Part shown: positions 25,057 to 37,651 of the stretch, in pieces
Layout: every line of letters starts with the position of its first letter
How positions within the stretch are numbered: position 1 is the stretch's first letter
Origin: Nomia melanderi
Taxonomy: Eukaryota > Arthropoda > Insecta > Hymenoptera > Halictidae
Direction of reading: 5' to 3'
Length of the DNA: 64,000 bases
Assembly: GCF_051020985.1 (NCBI RefSeq)
Contig: NC_135009.1
Coordinates: forward strand, 11,292,606-11,356,605
Notes under the pieces: generated by a model
Seen by the model: the letters and a program-made list of their open reading frames with translations, nothing else
Told to the model about the DNA's origin: nothing
Database searches by the model: none
Translations under genes and position numbers: made by a program

Positions 25057-26737
25057 CTGCCGACAGCGCGCAACCACCGACAACCAATTAACCAACTGCG
25101 AATGGAACCGTATCTCGACCGACCAATCACATTCTTTCTTTCTTTCCTTCTTCCACCCTTTAATCCTATCTCTAAAATCGTCGCTCGAGGCTATTCAGAT
25201 TTAAAGAAAGATTCTGCTCCTTTCTTCGGAAATGTAAGCTAATACGACGACTGTCGTGACCAACGACCACCGAAACTTCTGAATTGCCTGAGAGCAATAG
25301 GAATAAAGATATTTAGTAACGCAAGTAATTAGGTAATAGCGTAATCGTATTATTAATCATTGTTTCTAATACCAATCTGCTACTGAGTGATAAGTATGCA
25401 TCTCGATAATAATGTGCCTATATTATCAATAATTATTTCTATTGTGGAAATCAACTCGAGAGCTGTGTACACAGCGGTCTTTATACACGAAAATGCAACA
25501 AAAGAGAACATCTTACTTATTAAACAATATTAACAACACAACTCAGTATAACGTCGCGATTCCAAAATTGCCAACGGCGTCTTAATCAATAGTCCTGTGG
25601 CATTGCATACACTAGATTATTTTGAAATGTACCACTCTATTAAAATTATTAATAAACAAAACTAGTCTACGTATCTGCCTAAAATATGTAAAAACATAAT
25701 TCCTCGCGCAAGACTTCGCCAAATCTCTAAATTGACTCCCAACGCAAGAGGTTAACAGAACCTGAAGCGTCTCATTCAATTCTGTCTGTTCTATCGAGAA
25801 AGCAAAGACAATCGCGATAAAGACGCGAATGTTCGAATATTCTGCGCATAAAGCAAAGGACGGAATCGGAGAAAATCCGTCCGCGATGATGGAACACGCG
25901 TCCGAAATCGTGTTCGAGAGATTCGATCCGGCGATACGTCATCCCGCTATCTCTTCTCTACGAAAACTCGTTTCTGCCCGTGGATCGAGGCTCCTCTCTC
26001 GGTTTCTCTCTCTTTTCCGCCGGTTCCTCTCGTCCGGTGGGGTCCCGGGCATCACGGAAGAGGAGAGCCTTCCTCCACGGACCACGCTCACGCACCGGGA
26101 ATATGATTTACCATCGAATCTCTCGTTTTTTCCCCCGTCCCCACCCTCGCCGCGGTCCCGGGCCCAGCCACGGCCGACTCCATTATCGGCTCGCGTCCGT
26201 CGTAGACTTCCTCGTGCAGTAAACCACGAATTCATTACGACCCGTGTCGAATTTACGGGAGACGAGGGCTTGGGAAAAAGAAATTTTGATGAACGTCGGC
26301 GACGATCCTGCTCCGTTGCCAATTTAATCGTTCGACATTCGGTTTTCTACTTGCCTCGATCTATCGTGGAAAATTAACCCTTAACTACCGAGAAAAGAAC
26401 ATGCACTATAAAAATTGTTTGTCCATGAGACCAATACGCACTTTAGGATGCATTGGAAACATAGTTTAAAAAATGAGTTTATTTTTAGTTTCGAACTTTA
26501 TGGCGATCTTGAATATATCTCGGTTATCAATTACAGTAGGAAGACGAGTCGGCGATAGTGATTCTAATCAGACTGATTCATTGACTTCCTCGAAGCATCT
26601 TTCATTGGTAAATTCTTTCGTTTTGGGCTAGCATCGATAGTTAAGTGTTAAGGGTGTCGTTCGTTGAGAAAGTCACAGTGCAAACATTTGAATGCATTCG
26701 ATCCCCGGGGATTTAACGTTTTGCGTCGCGTACTCAC
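25057..26737 (-). other. 1.7-kb phase-1 intron of the RhoGEF gene
   Basis: Runs from the GTGAGT donor of exon C to the GGCAG acceptor of exon D. It contains a TTAA-flanked MITE (26374-26651) only about 90 bp from the exon C donor, and an AT-rich block ending at a TTAA (25752-25755) whose outward-read end begins CCTCTTG, like the ends of the element at 15385. The GC-rich stretch 25829-26377 has open frames on both strands and no coding evidence. Confidence 0.75.
26374..26651. mobile_element. TTAA-flanked MITE candidate (piggyBac-like), 278 bp
   Basis: The left end reads TTAACCCTTAACTACCGA (26374-26391). The right end read inward gives TTAACACTTAACTATCGA, 16 of 18 identical. The 270-bp interior is AT-rich with no long frame. 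It lies in the intron between RhoGEF exons C and D, close to the donor of exon C. Of the elements here it has the best preserved terminal inverted repeats and paired TTAA. Confidence 0.7.
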
Positions 26738-26783
26738 CCGACTTGAAGGTATTTGCGTCCCAATTCTCGAGCATCCTGCGGGT
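26738..26783 (-). CDS. RhoGEF gene, coding exon C (46-nt micro-exon in DH domain)
   Basis: A 46-nt exon preceded by a strong pyrimidine-rich acceptor (ctgtttcttttcag) and followed by a GTGAGT donor. It enters in phase 0 and leaves in phase 1, as needed between exons B and D. It encodes TRRMLENWDANTFKS plus the first base of a Gly codon (residues 126-141). Joined to its neighbours this fits the DH segment between conserved regions 1 and 2, where many family members have a Leu-x-x-Trp-x helix end followed by the (I/G)-G-D-(L/I)-F turn. It lies 12.8 kb from exon B and 1.7 kb from exon D, so gene finders could easily skip it. Skipping it would shift the frame (46 is not a multiple of 3). Confidence 0.85.
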
Positions 26784-29717
26784 CTGAAAAGAAACAGAAC
26801 GGGTGCGGTAGAATTGGCTCTTAAAATACAATGAACAAGATACGAGGATGTAGGGGTGGGGGTCATGTATAATACATGAAGCGTAATACGAGAATGAGTT
26901 GAGTCAGAGGGTTGTACACGCCAGCTTCGTATGACAGTCGATTTAAAAAACAATCGTTCGCGTTTTCTCTTTCTTCCATGCGATAGGGATCGATTCTGCT
27001 CGTCCGAAAATTAACCAGATAAATCGTTATCATCGTCACATAATGCTTGTTATGCGATTCAGAGCACAAACGTTATTCACGATCATAATAAAGAGAAAAC
27101 GAGGAAAGATCCAGAGAGAAGGTAAAGAAAAATAAAATGTATACTACAAGAAATTACGTAGAAGATCGCAAAATGTAAGAAACAAGCGTAACAGTATTAA
27201 GTTAATCGAGGCCGCTGAAGAAGGATCAAGAGTGCCGCCTCAGGATAAAGGTCTTCGCGACACGTTTAAATAAGGGAAACGATGTTCGCAGAGAAACAGG
27301 ACGGATGAACAGATGGTGAATTAGCGGATGGAAAGAACCTCGCGCGATTCTTCGGATCGATCGAAATCGCGGAATGGTTTCCTTATCGGCCGGTGATTAT
27401 CGTCGCGTGTCTGAAAAACTAGTCGCTTTAACGACGTTTAGAAGGAACATAGAAGATCGGAGCGGAAAACGCGGCTGTTCAACTTCAAGTACGAACGGAC
27501 GGATTCGAGCATCGCAGTCAGGATGCGAAAACGATTCCTCGGGCGACATCGCGACGTGATACACCAACGTGGTTCGACAATCCGAGGCGAACACGTGACC
27601 GTTCGAAGCTAAATCACGTCCTCGAAACGAGCATACATTTTGTCCGTTGAATTATGACGCAGCATTATGTCCAATCAGGACATCATCGAGGGGAACGTAT
27701 CCGACGTGAATAAGCTCCGGTAGTCCTTAATGCTCTTTCCATCGGCGAGCATTAAGGCGTTGCTCGCAGGCGGCGAAATCTGCTTCGAATAATAGATAAC
27801 GAGACCGGACCAGTCGGACGATAATCCATCGATCGCGATTCAGTCGACGTTTCCGCGCCAGAAATTCGATCGGAACCAGCTTTCGACCGACGTGTAATCT
27901 TCCGATTACGCTGCCCGAGTCCTTGCGTCGTTTCAATTAATCTGCATGATTTTTTGGAACGCTGACGAACGATGTTTGCAGGATACCGAGGGAAAAGGAA
28001 CATTGAAATCCGAGTCATCCGCCACATAGCAATTCACAAAATAAGAAGCATCACTTTTAATTCGAAAATATTCCAAAATCAGTTTAACTTCTCAACCTTC
28101 GACATCAATCACACTCGAATGCCCGGTTTCAAAATTTCAGCTCTAGAATTGGTTGAGAATTCTACGTTTTCTTTCTTCCATCCACCTTCATATCAATTCC
28201 TACACTGTTCGATTGATCACTCCAATCCCCGTCCTCCCTTTAGTTCTTTTTCTCTCGCGAAGAGAAACCGATCGCCTAACTCGTTCACGTTCATTCTGTA
28301 GTCAGAAGTTCGACTGGTTACGGCAGGATCAGGTACAAGCAAAGTGGCCGGTGCGTTAATTCATACGTGAAGCAGCAAGTCACTGAATCTCGCGACGTTG
28401 TGTTCAGCGCACGGGTGAAAAGCAAGCGAACACGGGTCGGCCGAGCATCAAGCGACGCGACGGTGTCGCGACCGGGGACGTATCGGGGATTAGTTCGCCG
28501 AGCCGACTCTCGATTAACTCTCTAACGAGTGAACATTATACAGGAGATCCCTGCTTAACGGTTACACACATCCATTTCGATAAGTAAATCAATACCAATT
28601 ATACAGTACACGCGTCGGGAGGCACGCGAGTAGCCGGCTCATCCGCTCGGCCGGCCATCGAGGCTAGCCTGTGTCGCGTTAATCGGTGTGTTAATGTTTA
28701 ATTTCAACGCGGCTATAAAGACAGGAGAAAGTTGCGTAAACATAAAGCTTGGCCTGTTGGCGAACAGGGCAAACGGACGGCCGAGCGGGGCGGGCGATCG
28801 CCGTGAAACACGAATTTGCATTTCGTTCCACGCGCGGCCCGCCATGAAAAATCCTCTCCCGTCTGCCCGCGCGGATCACGCTGCGCACCGCGCCGCGCCG
28901 GTGATCATCGGCGATCCACGGTTAATTGCCTACCAGCCACGAATACACGTATCTATCATGGCCAGCGTATAATCACAATAAAACTGGTCGCCTCTGTGCG
29001 CGTCCCGGCCGCTAACGATCAATTTGTTGCACTGTAATTGCCGCGTTTCGCGCGAGGCCGGCGAACCGATCGCTAACCGGACTCGCTCGATTTAGGCTAG
29101 CCGCGCAGGGTTGGTTCTTTTGGAAAAATACGGACGTGAAGTTCGGTTGTCTTTCTTTTTGCGAGACAGCATGCATTAAGCTGTCCCGTAAGTTTCATTC
29201 GTGCTCCGCCAGCGATTGTTACTGTTGCAGACATGTTGGAAACACGTTACAAAGAGTCGGAGTGAATGAAAGAAGGTAGTCGGTTAGAATAGATTGCGAG
29301 CGGTTCGATAACACGGCGTGAAACGTGAACCATAACATCGAGAACCATCCGAAAGCGATCTACGTGTGGTCCGAGCGTAGGCGCGGAGAAAACGAAAACG
29401 AAAGAATCCGAGTGGAACCTAGATCCACGTGCGGGTCATCAACCTTCTCTTATCCGAACCGTAAAGAGCCGACCTGGAATTACGAGCAGCCGACTCGTAA
29501 ACCACGCGATAAGGCATCTCGGAACGGGCGCGGCGAGCGGTGCGCTGGGAATCATTCCCCGGGAATTATGTATTTCATCGTTTACGAATCGCTGCTTAAT
29601 TAAAGTGCAACGGCCGGGGAGAAAGCGGTTAGAAAAATTCGTTTGAAAAGTCTGCTGGCGATCGCAGAATCGCGGTGAGATATTTTTTAGAAAGTTCCCG
29701 ACGCTACCGTGCGTTCG

Positions 29718-29957
29718 TTGACACGTTCATTGCCACGGTCGAGGATGCTTCCAAATTCCTTCGAAACGATTGCGATAAAATGACTGATAACAAATGAAAA
29801 TATTCGACAACGTAAACCACTAGATAACAGTGCAACGCAAAATCTACTCATAATAATTCATTAACAATTAATCCTACCACTATTTGTCTGCGTGTTACGA
29901 AAGAATGAGCGATACTATACGAAACGCTGAAAATTCTCGCGGCAGTCAACGTATTAA
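29718..29957. mobile_element. TTAA-family element with CGCGGCAGTC-type ends, about 240 bp
   Basis: The right end is ATTCTCGCGGCAGTCAACGTA followed by TTAA at 29954-29957. A matching inverted left end lies at 29718-29737, TTGA followed by CACGTTCATTGCCACG, which matches the right end read inward (TACGTTGACTGCCGCG) at 12 of 16 bases. The left TTAA has become TTGA. The interior is AT-rich with no open frame. Three other ends of this type occur in the window (18701, 41621, 51551), defining a second dispersed family. Confidence 0.5.
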
Positions 29958-30980
29958 TCGACTGTGATCCGATCGCGTGGGCGACGACGGTGAATCGTCG
30001 ATCTGGACCGAGTGTCGATAGGAATTCTCGCAGGTATCGTTCGAGTTTCGACGAGCGACGCGATACGACTCGATCCCTGGCGAACGGAATAAAAAAAAGA
30101 GGAATGGAAAGGAGCAAAAATAGAAAAAGCTCGCGTAGCAGTCGGCGCGACGCGCGTTGCATTGTCACGTAGATACCAAGCTCGTTCGTTGTGTTCCATC
30201 GGCGCAGGCGTTACGACGCGTCGGCGTGTCGATGCGTTCCTTATTGTCAGATACGTATCTATGTTAAGCGCGAGGCACGTTGCGTGCGTGCGCCCATGCA
30301 TTTATGCATCGCATTATGCTGCCCGTCGATCCGAGGCGAGGTGAGTCGAGCCGAGCCGAGCCGAGCTCACTCCGTGACCCATTCATTGCTGGCTGAAGCG
30401 TTATCCTCGAAAATCCAATCGTCGATTAATTATGAATTATTCATATTCATGAGCCGGGCAGCAGAGGCGTCTCTCGCGAATCGATTTAAACCGTCAGAAA
30501 AATCTATTCCGCCTTCGTTATTAGTCGACGTCACGCGTATCATGGATCGGGTTACCTGGCCGTGTTTTCCAATATTCGCAAGAAATAAAAAGTGCACCCT
30601 GCTACCCGTGTTCGCCGACCGAATAATAATGCATAGCCAGTCTTTGAACGGAGTGGAACAGCTCGCGCTCCCGAGCGAGCGAGCGAGCGTGTATCTAGGC
30701 CTCGCCCGCCGCGAATAGCGATAGATGATCGCCGCGATCCACGGGTGGAAGCTCGATCGCGGCGATTATCTCGGAGCCCACGGCTCGGGGATTCTCTCTC
30801 GTGACCAATTTTTCGCCGCGCTCGCTCCCTTTCTCCGGCGATCGCAGACGCGCATCCTCTCTCGGAGGCGGTTTTAATTACACGTCGCGCGAGCACGATC
30901 TTCCCCCGTTCTTTCAGCCTGCATCTGTCGGCTGTGTTTTCTTCCCTGTCCGGCGACGAATACGCGGAGAAGCGAAGAAA

Positions 30981-31002
30981 GAGAGAGAGAGAGAGAGAGA
31001 GA
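30981..31002. repeat. (GA)11 microsatellite
   Basis: Eleven uninterrupted GA units within a longer purine-rich stretch (about 30970-31040) in the 12.8-kb intron. Confidence 0.95.
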
Positions 31003-33975
31003 AAAACAGGGAGAGAAAGAAAAAGAGAACGCGCGGGGCGTTCCCAAAAAAACAGGTCGGACCACGTGTTATTAGGGTCTATGCGTGGGCGTAGCAACAG
31101 CCTACCATTATTATTTTATAGTCCACGGACGATCTCTATAAAGACTTTTTTCTTGTGGGAGATTGACGATCGATAAACGAGATCCCGGGATGCACCTGCG
31201 CCGCCGCGTGACCATAATCTCTGCCTCGGTCTCGTTCGCTTCTCCCTCCCTCTTTTTCTCTCCTTTATCTCGCGATCCCTTCTCCCGGAGCCTAGGACGA
31301 TATTCAAATACACTTTTCCATTCTCATTTATGTAAATTACGTTTTTCATTCGGCGCTCCCATTTTCACCGAGCACCCCATAAACAATTACACGCCGCGCG
31401 ATCATTAAATCGATAAACGCCCGACCTTCTTTCCATTTTTTCTCTACGTCCACCCCCTCCGTGCCGGTCTCCCCCGGTGATTATTAATGCAACACGAACG
31501 ATGAAAGGACCGCGGATTTGTAATTAGGTTACTACGACGATTTTTAGCCCGCCCTTGATTACCACCTGCCCCGTTTATCGTCCCGCACCGTCTCGATGGG
31601 TTCGTTTCGCTACACGGTGACGATCGATAACGCTCGGTCCGGTCCACCGTTAATAGTCCCATAACACCCGATAAACATTTCTTCATGAAAATTACTGTCA
31701 AACAATCCCCGTTCACCTTCTGGGTGCTAATTATACGGCCTCCTCCGCGCGGACCGATCGTTCCGAGTCCTGGTAATCGTTCTAATTAAACGAAATGAAT
31801 CGGTTGTATCGCCGCTCGTACATCCATTTTCTATGCCCTCCAGTTTTATCGCCTCCCCCCCTCCTCCTTTAAGCTCCTTCATTGACGAACACTGCGCGTG
31901 GCGGCAGCCGCGCCACGTGGAACTCGTTTCTTTCGTGTCCTAGTTCGAGCTGGACGATCGCGAACCGCCGGCGATCGGCACATATCGTTTCTCTCGCGGT
32001 CGGCAGCGACGATCTACAAGCGACCCTCGAACAGTTGAGTATTTGCTTTAGGAACCGTATAGAATGTGATAAAATATTGAAGAATTACATCCAGTCTCAT
32101 GCAACAAGGTCGACAGCTGCACGGTTCCTTTAAAATCATTAGATTTCTATGAAATCTAAGTCTCACTCAACATGATTTTATTATAAACAATGTATAATCT
32201 ATTAGAAAGCAAGAACTCTGTGTTAATCCTATATCCACGTGTATTCCAAAGTTTGTCAACGAGTGGCAAGAAGACAACGCTCGATCCAAACTCCCAACGA
32301 CACAACGACAATCGCATTCTCCAGCTTCCCTAAACATCGAAACTCCCATAGCGAGCCTGATGTTATAAGGCAAGGGGTCAACAGCGCCGTGATGTTCGTC
32401 TTCATCATCGGAAGAGAGCGTTGGCCTCGGTTACAGGAGAAAGTAGATTCGCGCTCGAAAAAAGCGACTCTCTTTCTCTTTCCCGGCGTTGCGTTGGTTG
32501 ATCACTGGATGCTGGACGCGCGACTGATCGCCTCCTACCCGAGCGGCCCGTCGGCGAACCTCCTCGATCATCGTTTCGGCGTCATAAAGAATCCGACCGA
32601 CTACCGTGACCAACGAACCGAGCCGGCGAAGAAAGAGCGCCGGGCCGATATACCCGAAGCGGGACGGAGCCGAGCCGGGAAGGGCGCGATACGAATTCCA
32701 GAAAGGATTATTGCGAGTTACAAAGGGAGGAGAGCGCGGGAGGAGGGCCTGGCCAGCCACCTTGCCACCGCACTCGCCGGTGGAAATTTATCGATCCGTC
32801 ACGATCGACGTCGATTCAGCGACCAACCGGCTGGCCGGCCGGAGCTCATAACTCGCGGTCACACCTTGCCCGCTCCCCGGTACCGGTACAGCGATTAACG
32901 AGCTGGATCGCGAGCGTAATTCCACGATTATGCAACGCGGACCTTTACATTCAAAGTATCGAAAGTATTTTTCAAAGCTGATCGTTACGCTGCCGGCTCC
33001 GGGGGAATTTCATCTACCTCGTGTCTAGGAAATATAGCGGACACCCAGTCGTAGGTTAGTTACGAATGAACGAAGTTCATTGTTCGGGCTTGGGCGCTAG
33101 CGTGAAATGAAGTTGTAAGTTCTGAAAGAGATACTCGATGCTTTATCCGTTCAATGCATCGAGTGTAGCGACTGGATCTTGTGATCTTAATGCAACCCGA
33201 ATCGTTTATCCTTTTGACGCTCGACTGATGGACGTTTATTGGGTATTGTTTTATTGCTCGTTGGAAGATGGGTGTACATCCATGCAGATGTCGGAGATTA
33301 GTGCTTCGAAAGCGGGGAATTAGGAAGACGAGGATCGACGTAAACTTTCGTCAAATGTTTATGAAATTGAAATATCAATGGATGCTGCGGATTTAGGTTG
33401 GCTGCACGTGTTTTCGGCTCGAGGTTCGAGCAAGTACTAAAGAGTCGCTGCAGTTGAATTGGAACTATGAGACTCGTCGGAGCAAAAAGGAGCCGAGGAT
33501 GGAGGGAGAAGGCGAGTATCCGAGAGAGACGAGGTCAAGTCGAAGAATGGAGTGCACACGTACGAAGCACACGCGGCTAAGAAAGCGACGCGTGTATACC
33601 ACGAAACGCACTTTCTCCTGTCCGGGATAAAAGCGTGCCGCGGTGAGAACGTTTCGCGATTTCCTAGGGTGTCGGTCGACATCGGGGCCCACCGGTTTGA
33701 TTAATGCGCCTAGCGCGGCAGCAAAACCGCCGCCCGTTGCTCCGGAAACCTTGTTTCGATCGGCTCGCGATCGTTCGGCGTCGATAAAACGGGCCGCCGC
33801 ATCCAGCCGCAGCACGGTGCAGCGGCTGGCTACTGTGCGATTCAATTGAGACGCTATTGCAGGAAAGCGGTCAATCTCTAACGCCCTGGCTTCGCCAGGG
33901 ATTGCGACCAACTTGAGAACAGTTCACCGACCGTTCTTCTTTCGCGATGCGATTGTCATTGTAAGTTACTAGCTT

Positions 33976-34322
33976 AGATCTTCAATATTTGATATCGACG
34001 CACCGTTTGCATAGAATCACTTGCATCGAGTTAAAATTGTCAACATCCAGTATCGATGAACCGTTAACACATTCTCTAGCAGCGTTATATATTTGTGATG
34101 GCCGTAATCCTATATTTTACATAATCACAATGATATTAATCCTATAGATACTGTTATTAGGAATTATAAACTGCATTACATTTAGGAACTCAATGACTCG
34201 TTTCAGTTTCATTTTTCTAATACTTTGTTTAGAAGACTTATTGAAGATTTATTTTATTAAATTAAGATCATCAACATCTGACATCGATGCACCGTGTCTC
34301 TAGAGTCGCTTGCATCAAGATG
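33976..34322. repeat. Three short direct repeats around an ATCGATGCACCG core
   Basis: Copies begin at 33976, 34033 and 34265. Each has a TCAACATCTGATATCGA-like start, then GCACCG or GAACCG, and ends in a TAGAATCACTTGCATC-like part in copies 1 and 3. Copies 1 and 3 are 289 bp apart. The surrounding DNA is AT-rich. They could be remnants of one element that duplicated locally. Confidence 0.5.
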
Positions 34323-37300
34323 AACGCGTGAACACGCAAAGAAAAGTGTCCGAAAGGGAACAGGGAACGAAGAAACAGATTCTGCAGCGGCTGGGAAGGA
34401 ATTAGAAATCGATAGGGGAGACTGGTTCCATTAGCGATGCAATCGAAACGATCCAACCTCCGAATCCACGTATTTATCATCTCCGGTCCGGTATCTCGGC
34501 TGTTGTGACCGGCCACTCAACACCCTCCGGTTGCGCGGCTCGAAAAATTAATGCCCCTTCTAAAAGGGACGGCAGAAGGACAGAGGCCAATGGCAAGGGG
34601 AATTTTTATTTCCTCGATTCTTCCTTTCTTCGATTCGGTGGCTGAGAATTACTCCTCTCCCCGATGACCGGGCTTCCTTATCCTCGCGCTAAAAGCCGGC
34701 AGCCACCACGCGGGGGACGCGTGTTACACATAATCCGCCGATGGAATTTCTTTGTCGGGGGAGACCAAGAAGGAGCGGCCAACGGCCGGGGGTATTAAAC
34801 TTCCCGGTGCCATTCCGCGTGATGTACACGTCCGTGGAGTCTTCGCACGGTATTTACGAGAAACCGAGAGAAACCGAGAAATTCATAATGGCAGTGTTTT
34901 TCGTAGCTCGTGCCGTTGGGGTTCCAAGTTTCGGAAATCTGGGAATTCGAGTCGCGACGGGACTCCTTTCGCTTCTTAGCTACCGGATGGATCGAAACGA
35001 CTCATTCTCGATTTCTTCTTTTACGACTGTCGAAAAGACACGCTTGAGAAGTTTTTCGGCTCATACGGTAGCACGCGAACTTCAATGCGTAAACGTTTCA
35101 GAGTTTCTATGAAGTAGAAGCGAACCGATTGGATTGCTTCGGAAGTAGTACTGTAAATTAATAGGACCCCAATTTTTCGTCTTGTTTGAACGGAAACGTT
35201 TCGTTATCGACCTTCGATCCTTCGACGTCCCGTTCGAAAAAGGAATCCATCCAGCGATCGCCATACGATCATTCGCAAGCCAATATCGAGGTAAAGGCCT
35301 TTCCCGCAACGACCCGGCAAAAATTAAACTGGAACGCGTGTCCACGCCCGCGCCCGAGAAAAATGAGACCCTCACCGATGAAATCGAAACCGTTCCCGGC
35401 GATCCGGTATCCCCAGTCCACTTTCCCGACGAAACGGCGCGACGACGATCGTCCACTTTCCTGCGGCGTGTTCGTCGTACCTTTTTTTCCCTCCACTTTT
35501 CGCTCGGTCCCACTCTCTTTCCTTTTTTCGACGCGAAAACGTGGACGAAGGGGGAGAAACCGACTCGCCCTAATGCGAATAAAATTGCGTCCGGCGGGCA
35601 CGGTCCCTCGAAAACGTAATACGCCGAAGGAAACCGTTGCTGCTCTGTAATCTCTGCCCGCGATCATCGATTACTTAATCGCTCGACGGTCCAATGGAAT
35701 TCGCGTCGGTAGCGCGACGAAATATCGCAGGATCGCGGTCTTTCGATTCGTTCCCCTTTCTCGTCACCGATTACGCGTGGCCAGGGATTTTTTCCGGCGA
35801 TTGTCGGCTGTATTGAGTCACGCCGCGATTACCGTCTACAAACACCGAACGGAATTATCAACGATATCTGGTGTTCGTGGCTTCTTTCAACTATCGAAGA
35901 TAGGAAAGTGGACGAATTGCGAGTAAACGACTCAACCAGACGCTCGCTATTATTTACTACTATATCATTCTAATAATCACTATTATTATTTTATCATAGT
36001 TATTCAACTATTGGGAAGATACTAACAGTCGCGAAGAACGTCCAGCAGAAACGGATCACCGTCCACGGCTGAAATTCGCACGGTTTAATTGACTGACGCG
36101 CACGAGAGGAACCACCTAATCATGGAATTCGGTGAAAGCGGATCGGTCACGGTCACCGTGGAACCGATCCGAAGCCGCTAATTCGTTTTCACGCTTGCAC
36201 GGGTGCATCGAATCCCCTTTAACCGGACTCGGTCCATTGGAGATTTCGTGATCGGTCGAAATTCACTCATTCCTCCGGCTGCAGCGTTACGGTTAGACGC
36301 CGCGGAGAAAAGCTGCCGCGGCGAAACCACCGGTTTCCGAACGCGTCCGCGTTCACCGTCGCGTTCTCCTCGGGTCCCGCCGCGGCGGAGGGGACGAGTG
36401 TTTTGCCCCGCAGCATCCGCGGCAGCGTTACTGCATTGTGCGCGGTTTAGTGTGCAATAAAGCGGCAGGGCAGAAAATCCCCGTGTTGCGGAGACGATAG
36501 GCCCGGCGCTGGCACTTAAAACGGTACTTTAACGACGACAAGATCTCGATTACGAGGTAGAATTCCGAAAACGTTTATTCTTCCTCTCGTCCTGCCCTTC
36601 TCTTTTTCGAGAAATCACGGGGAGATCGCGGGCGCAACGAGGAAGTCGGCGGCGCGCGATTATTCTCGATTATCCCCCGGTGTTCGCCGCGATGGGAGCG
36701 TTAATAAAATCGAGCTGCCCCCCCTCCCGGTCGTTCGACGACCCGTCGTGTCGCGACGGTTTACCGTAAGCCCGAGCGAGAGGCAAACGAAAGCAACGAG
36801 AATCCCGGCTGGATATTACAATAGGTGGCGGAAGATCGAAGGCGGCGGAGGGCGTTGGTCGGCCGGGTTGCAGTCGTCGCATTCCCGCTGCCTCGGCGCA
36901 ACGAGCGGCATGCGGTGTGCAGGTGCACGTGCGCATCACGATGCAGCTACTCTTCAGCCATACGCCGGTATGAGCCGCGGTTACCGTGGCCGCGCGCCCC
37001 GCAAAAACGTAATTTACGGTCGTACCGTGTACGGTGGACAGAGACCGGGACGGACAGCGGCGGAGGGAGCGAGAGAGAATGATGGAAAGAAGGAAACGAA
37101 TAGGGAGAGAGTGTGAGAGAGACGAATGGAGAACGGCCGGGACCAAAAAGAGCCGGGGCGGCGAGTCCTCGTCGAAATTCTACGGTGAATCGGCGGAAGA
37201 GAGACGGCGCTGCGACGATGAGCTGCGGCAGGAGCGAGGAGCGCAGCCCGTTGTTAGATCCTCGTTCGCGGAATCCTTGCAAGTTTCTCGGGGAACGGTC

Positions 37301-37633
37301 CGGGAGACGAGAAGGAAGAAACGGGCAGGACCGCAAGGATGGACGCGCAGGACTCGAAGAATCCTTGGCGAGGGAACGGGCCAAAGAAACGAACAAGAGC
37401 GAAGACCCGTCGTAGTCGTCCCTTCGCGGTCGCTCCTCTTCGCGAGCCTCTGCCCCGTGTCCTCGCTGAACAGAGAAAAACAGAGGAAGAGAACGGGGCA
37501 GGAGCGAGAGAGACGGCGGTCAAGAGGAACGAGAGAAGAAGACGCGTCTCCCTCGCTGGTTTCCAGGTGCGCGATTGCTTCTAATTGCCCGCGCGCTGGC
37601 CCCGAGGCGCTGCCAAAGTGAAATTGCTCCGAG

Positions 37634-37651
37634 GAGAGAGAGAGAGAGAGA
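37634..37651. repeat. (GA)9 microsatellite
   Basis: GA run inside a purine-rich block of about 37040-37680 that also gives long open frames on both strands. Confidence 0.9.

Noticed and set aside
25829..26377. 182-codon frame within the intron between exons C and D
   Set aside because: Open in several frames on both strands, low complexity (Arg, Ser, Pro) and no family match; it lies in an intron with confirmed phase.
32530..32615. Exon-like minus-strand peptide GRILYDAETMIEEVRRRAAR between a possible acceptor and donor
   Set aside because: It would lie inside the 12.8-kb RhoGEF intron, but exons B and C already join without a gap in the DH pattern, and its splice sites are weak.
32239..32898. 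219-codon plus-strand frame
   Set aside because: It begins at a non-ATG codon inside AT-rich repeat debris and passes a transposon-like end near 32371. The GC-rich remainder is open on the opposite strand too. No recognisable domain.
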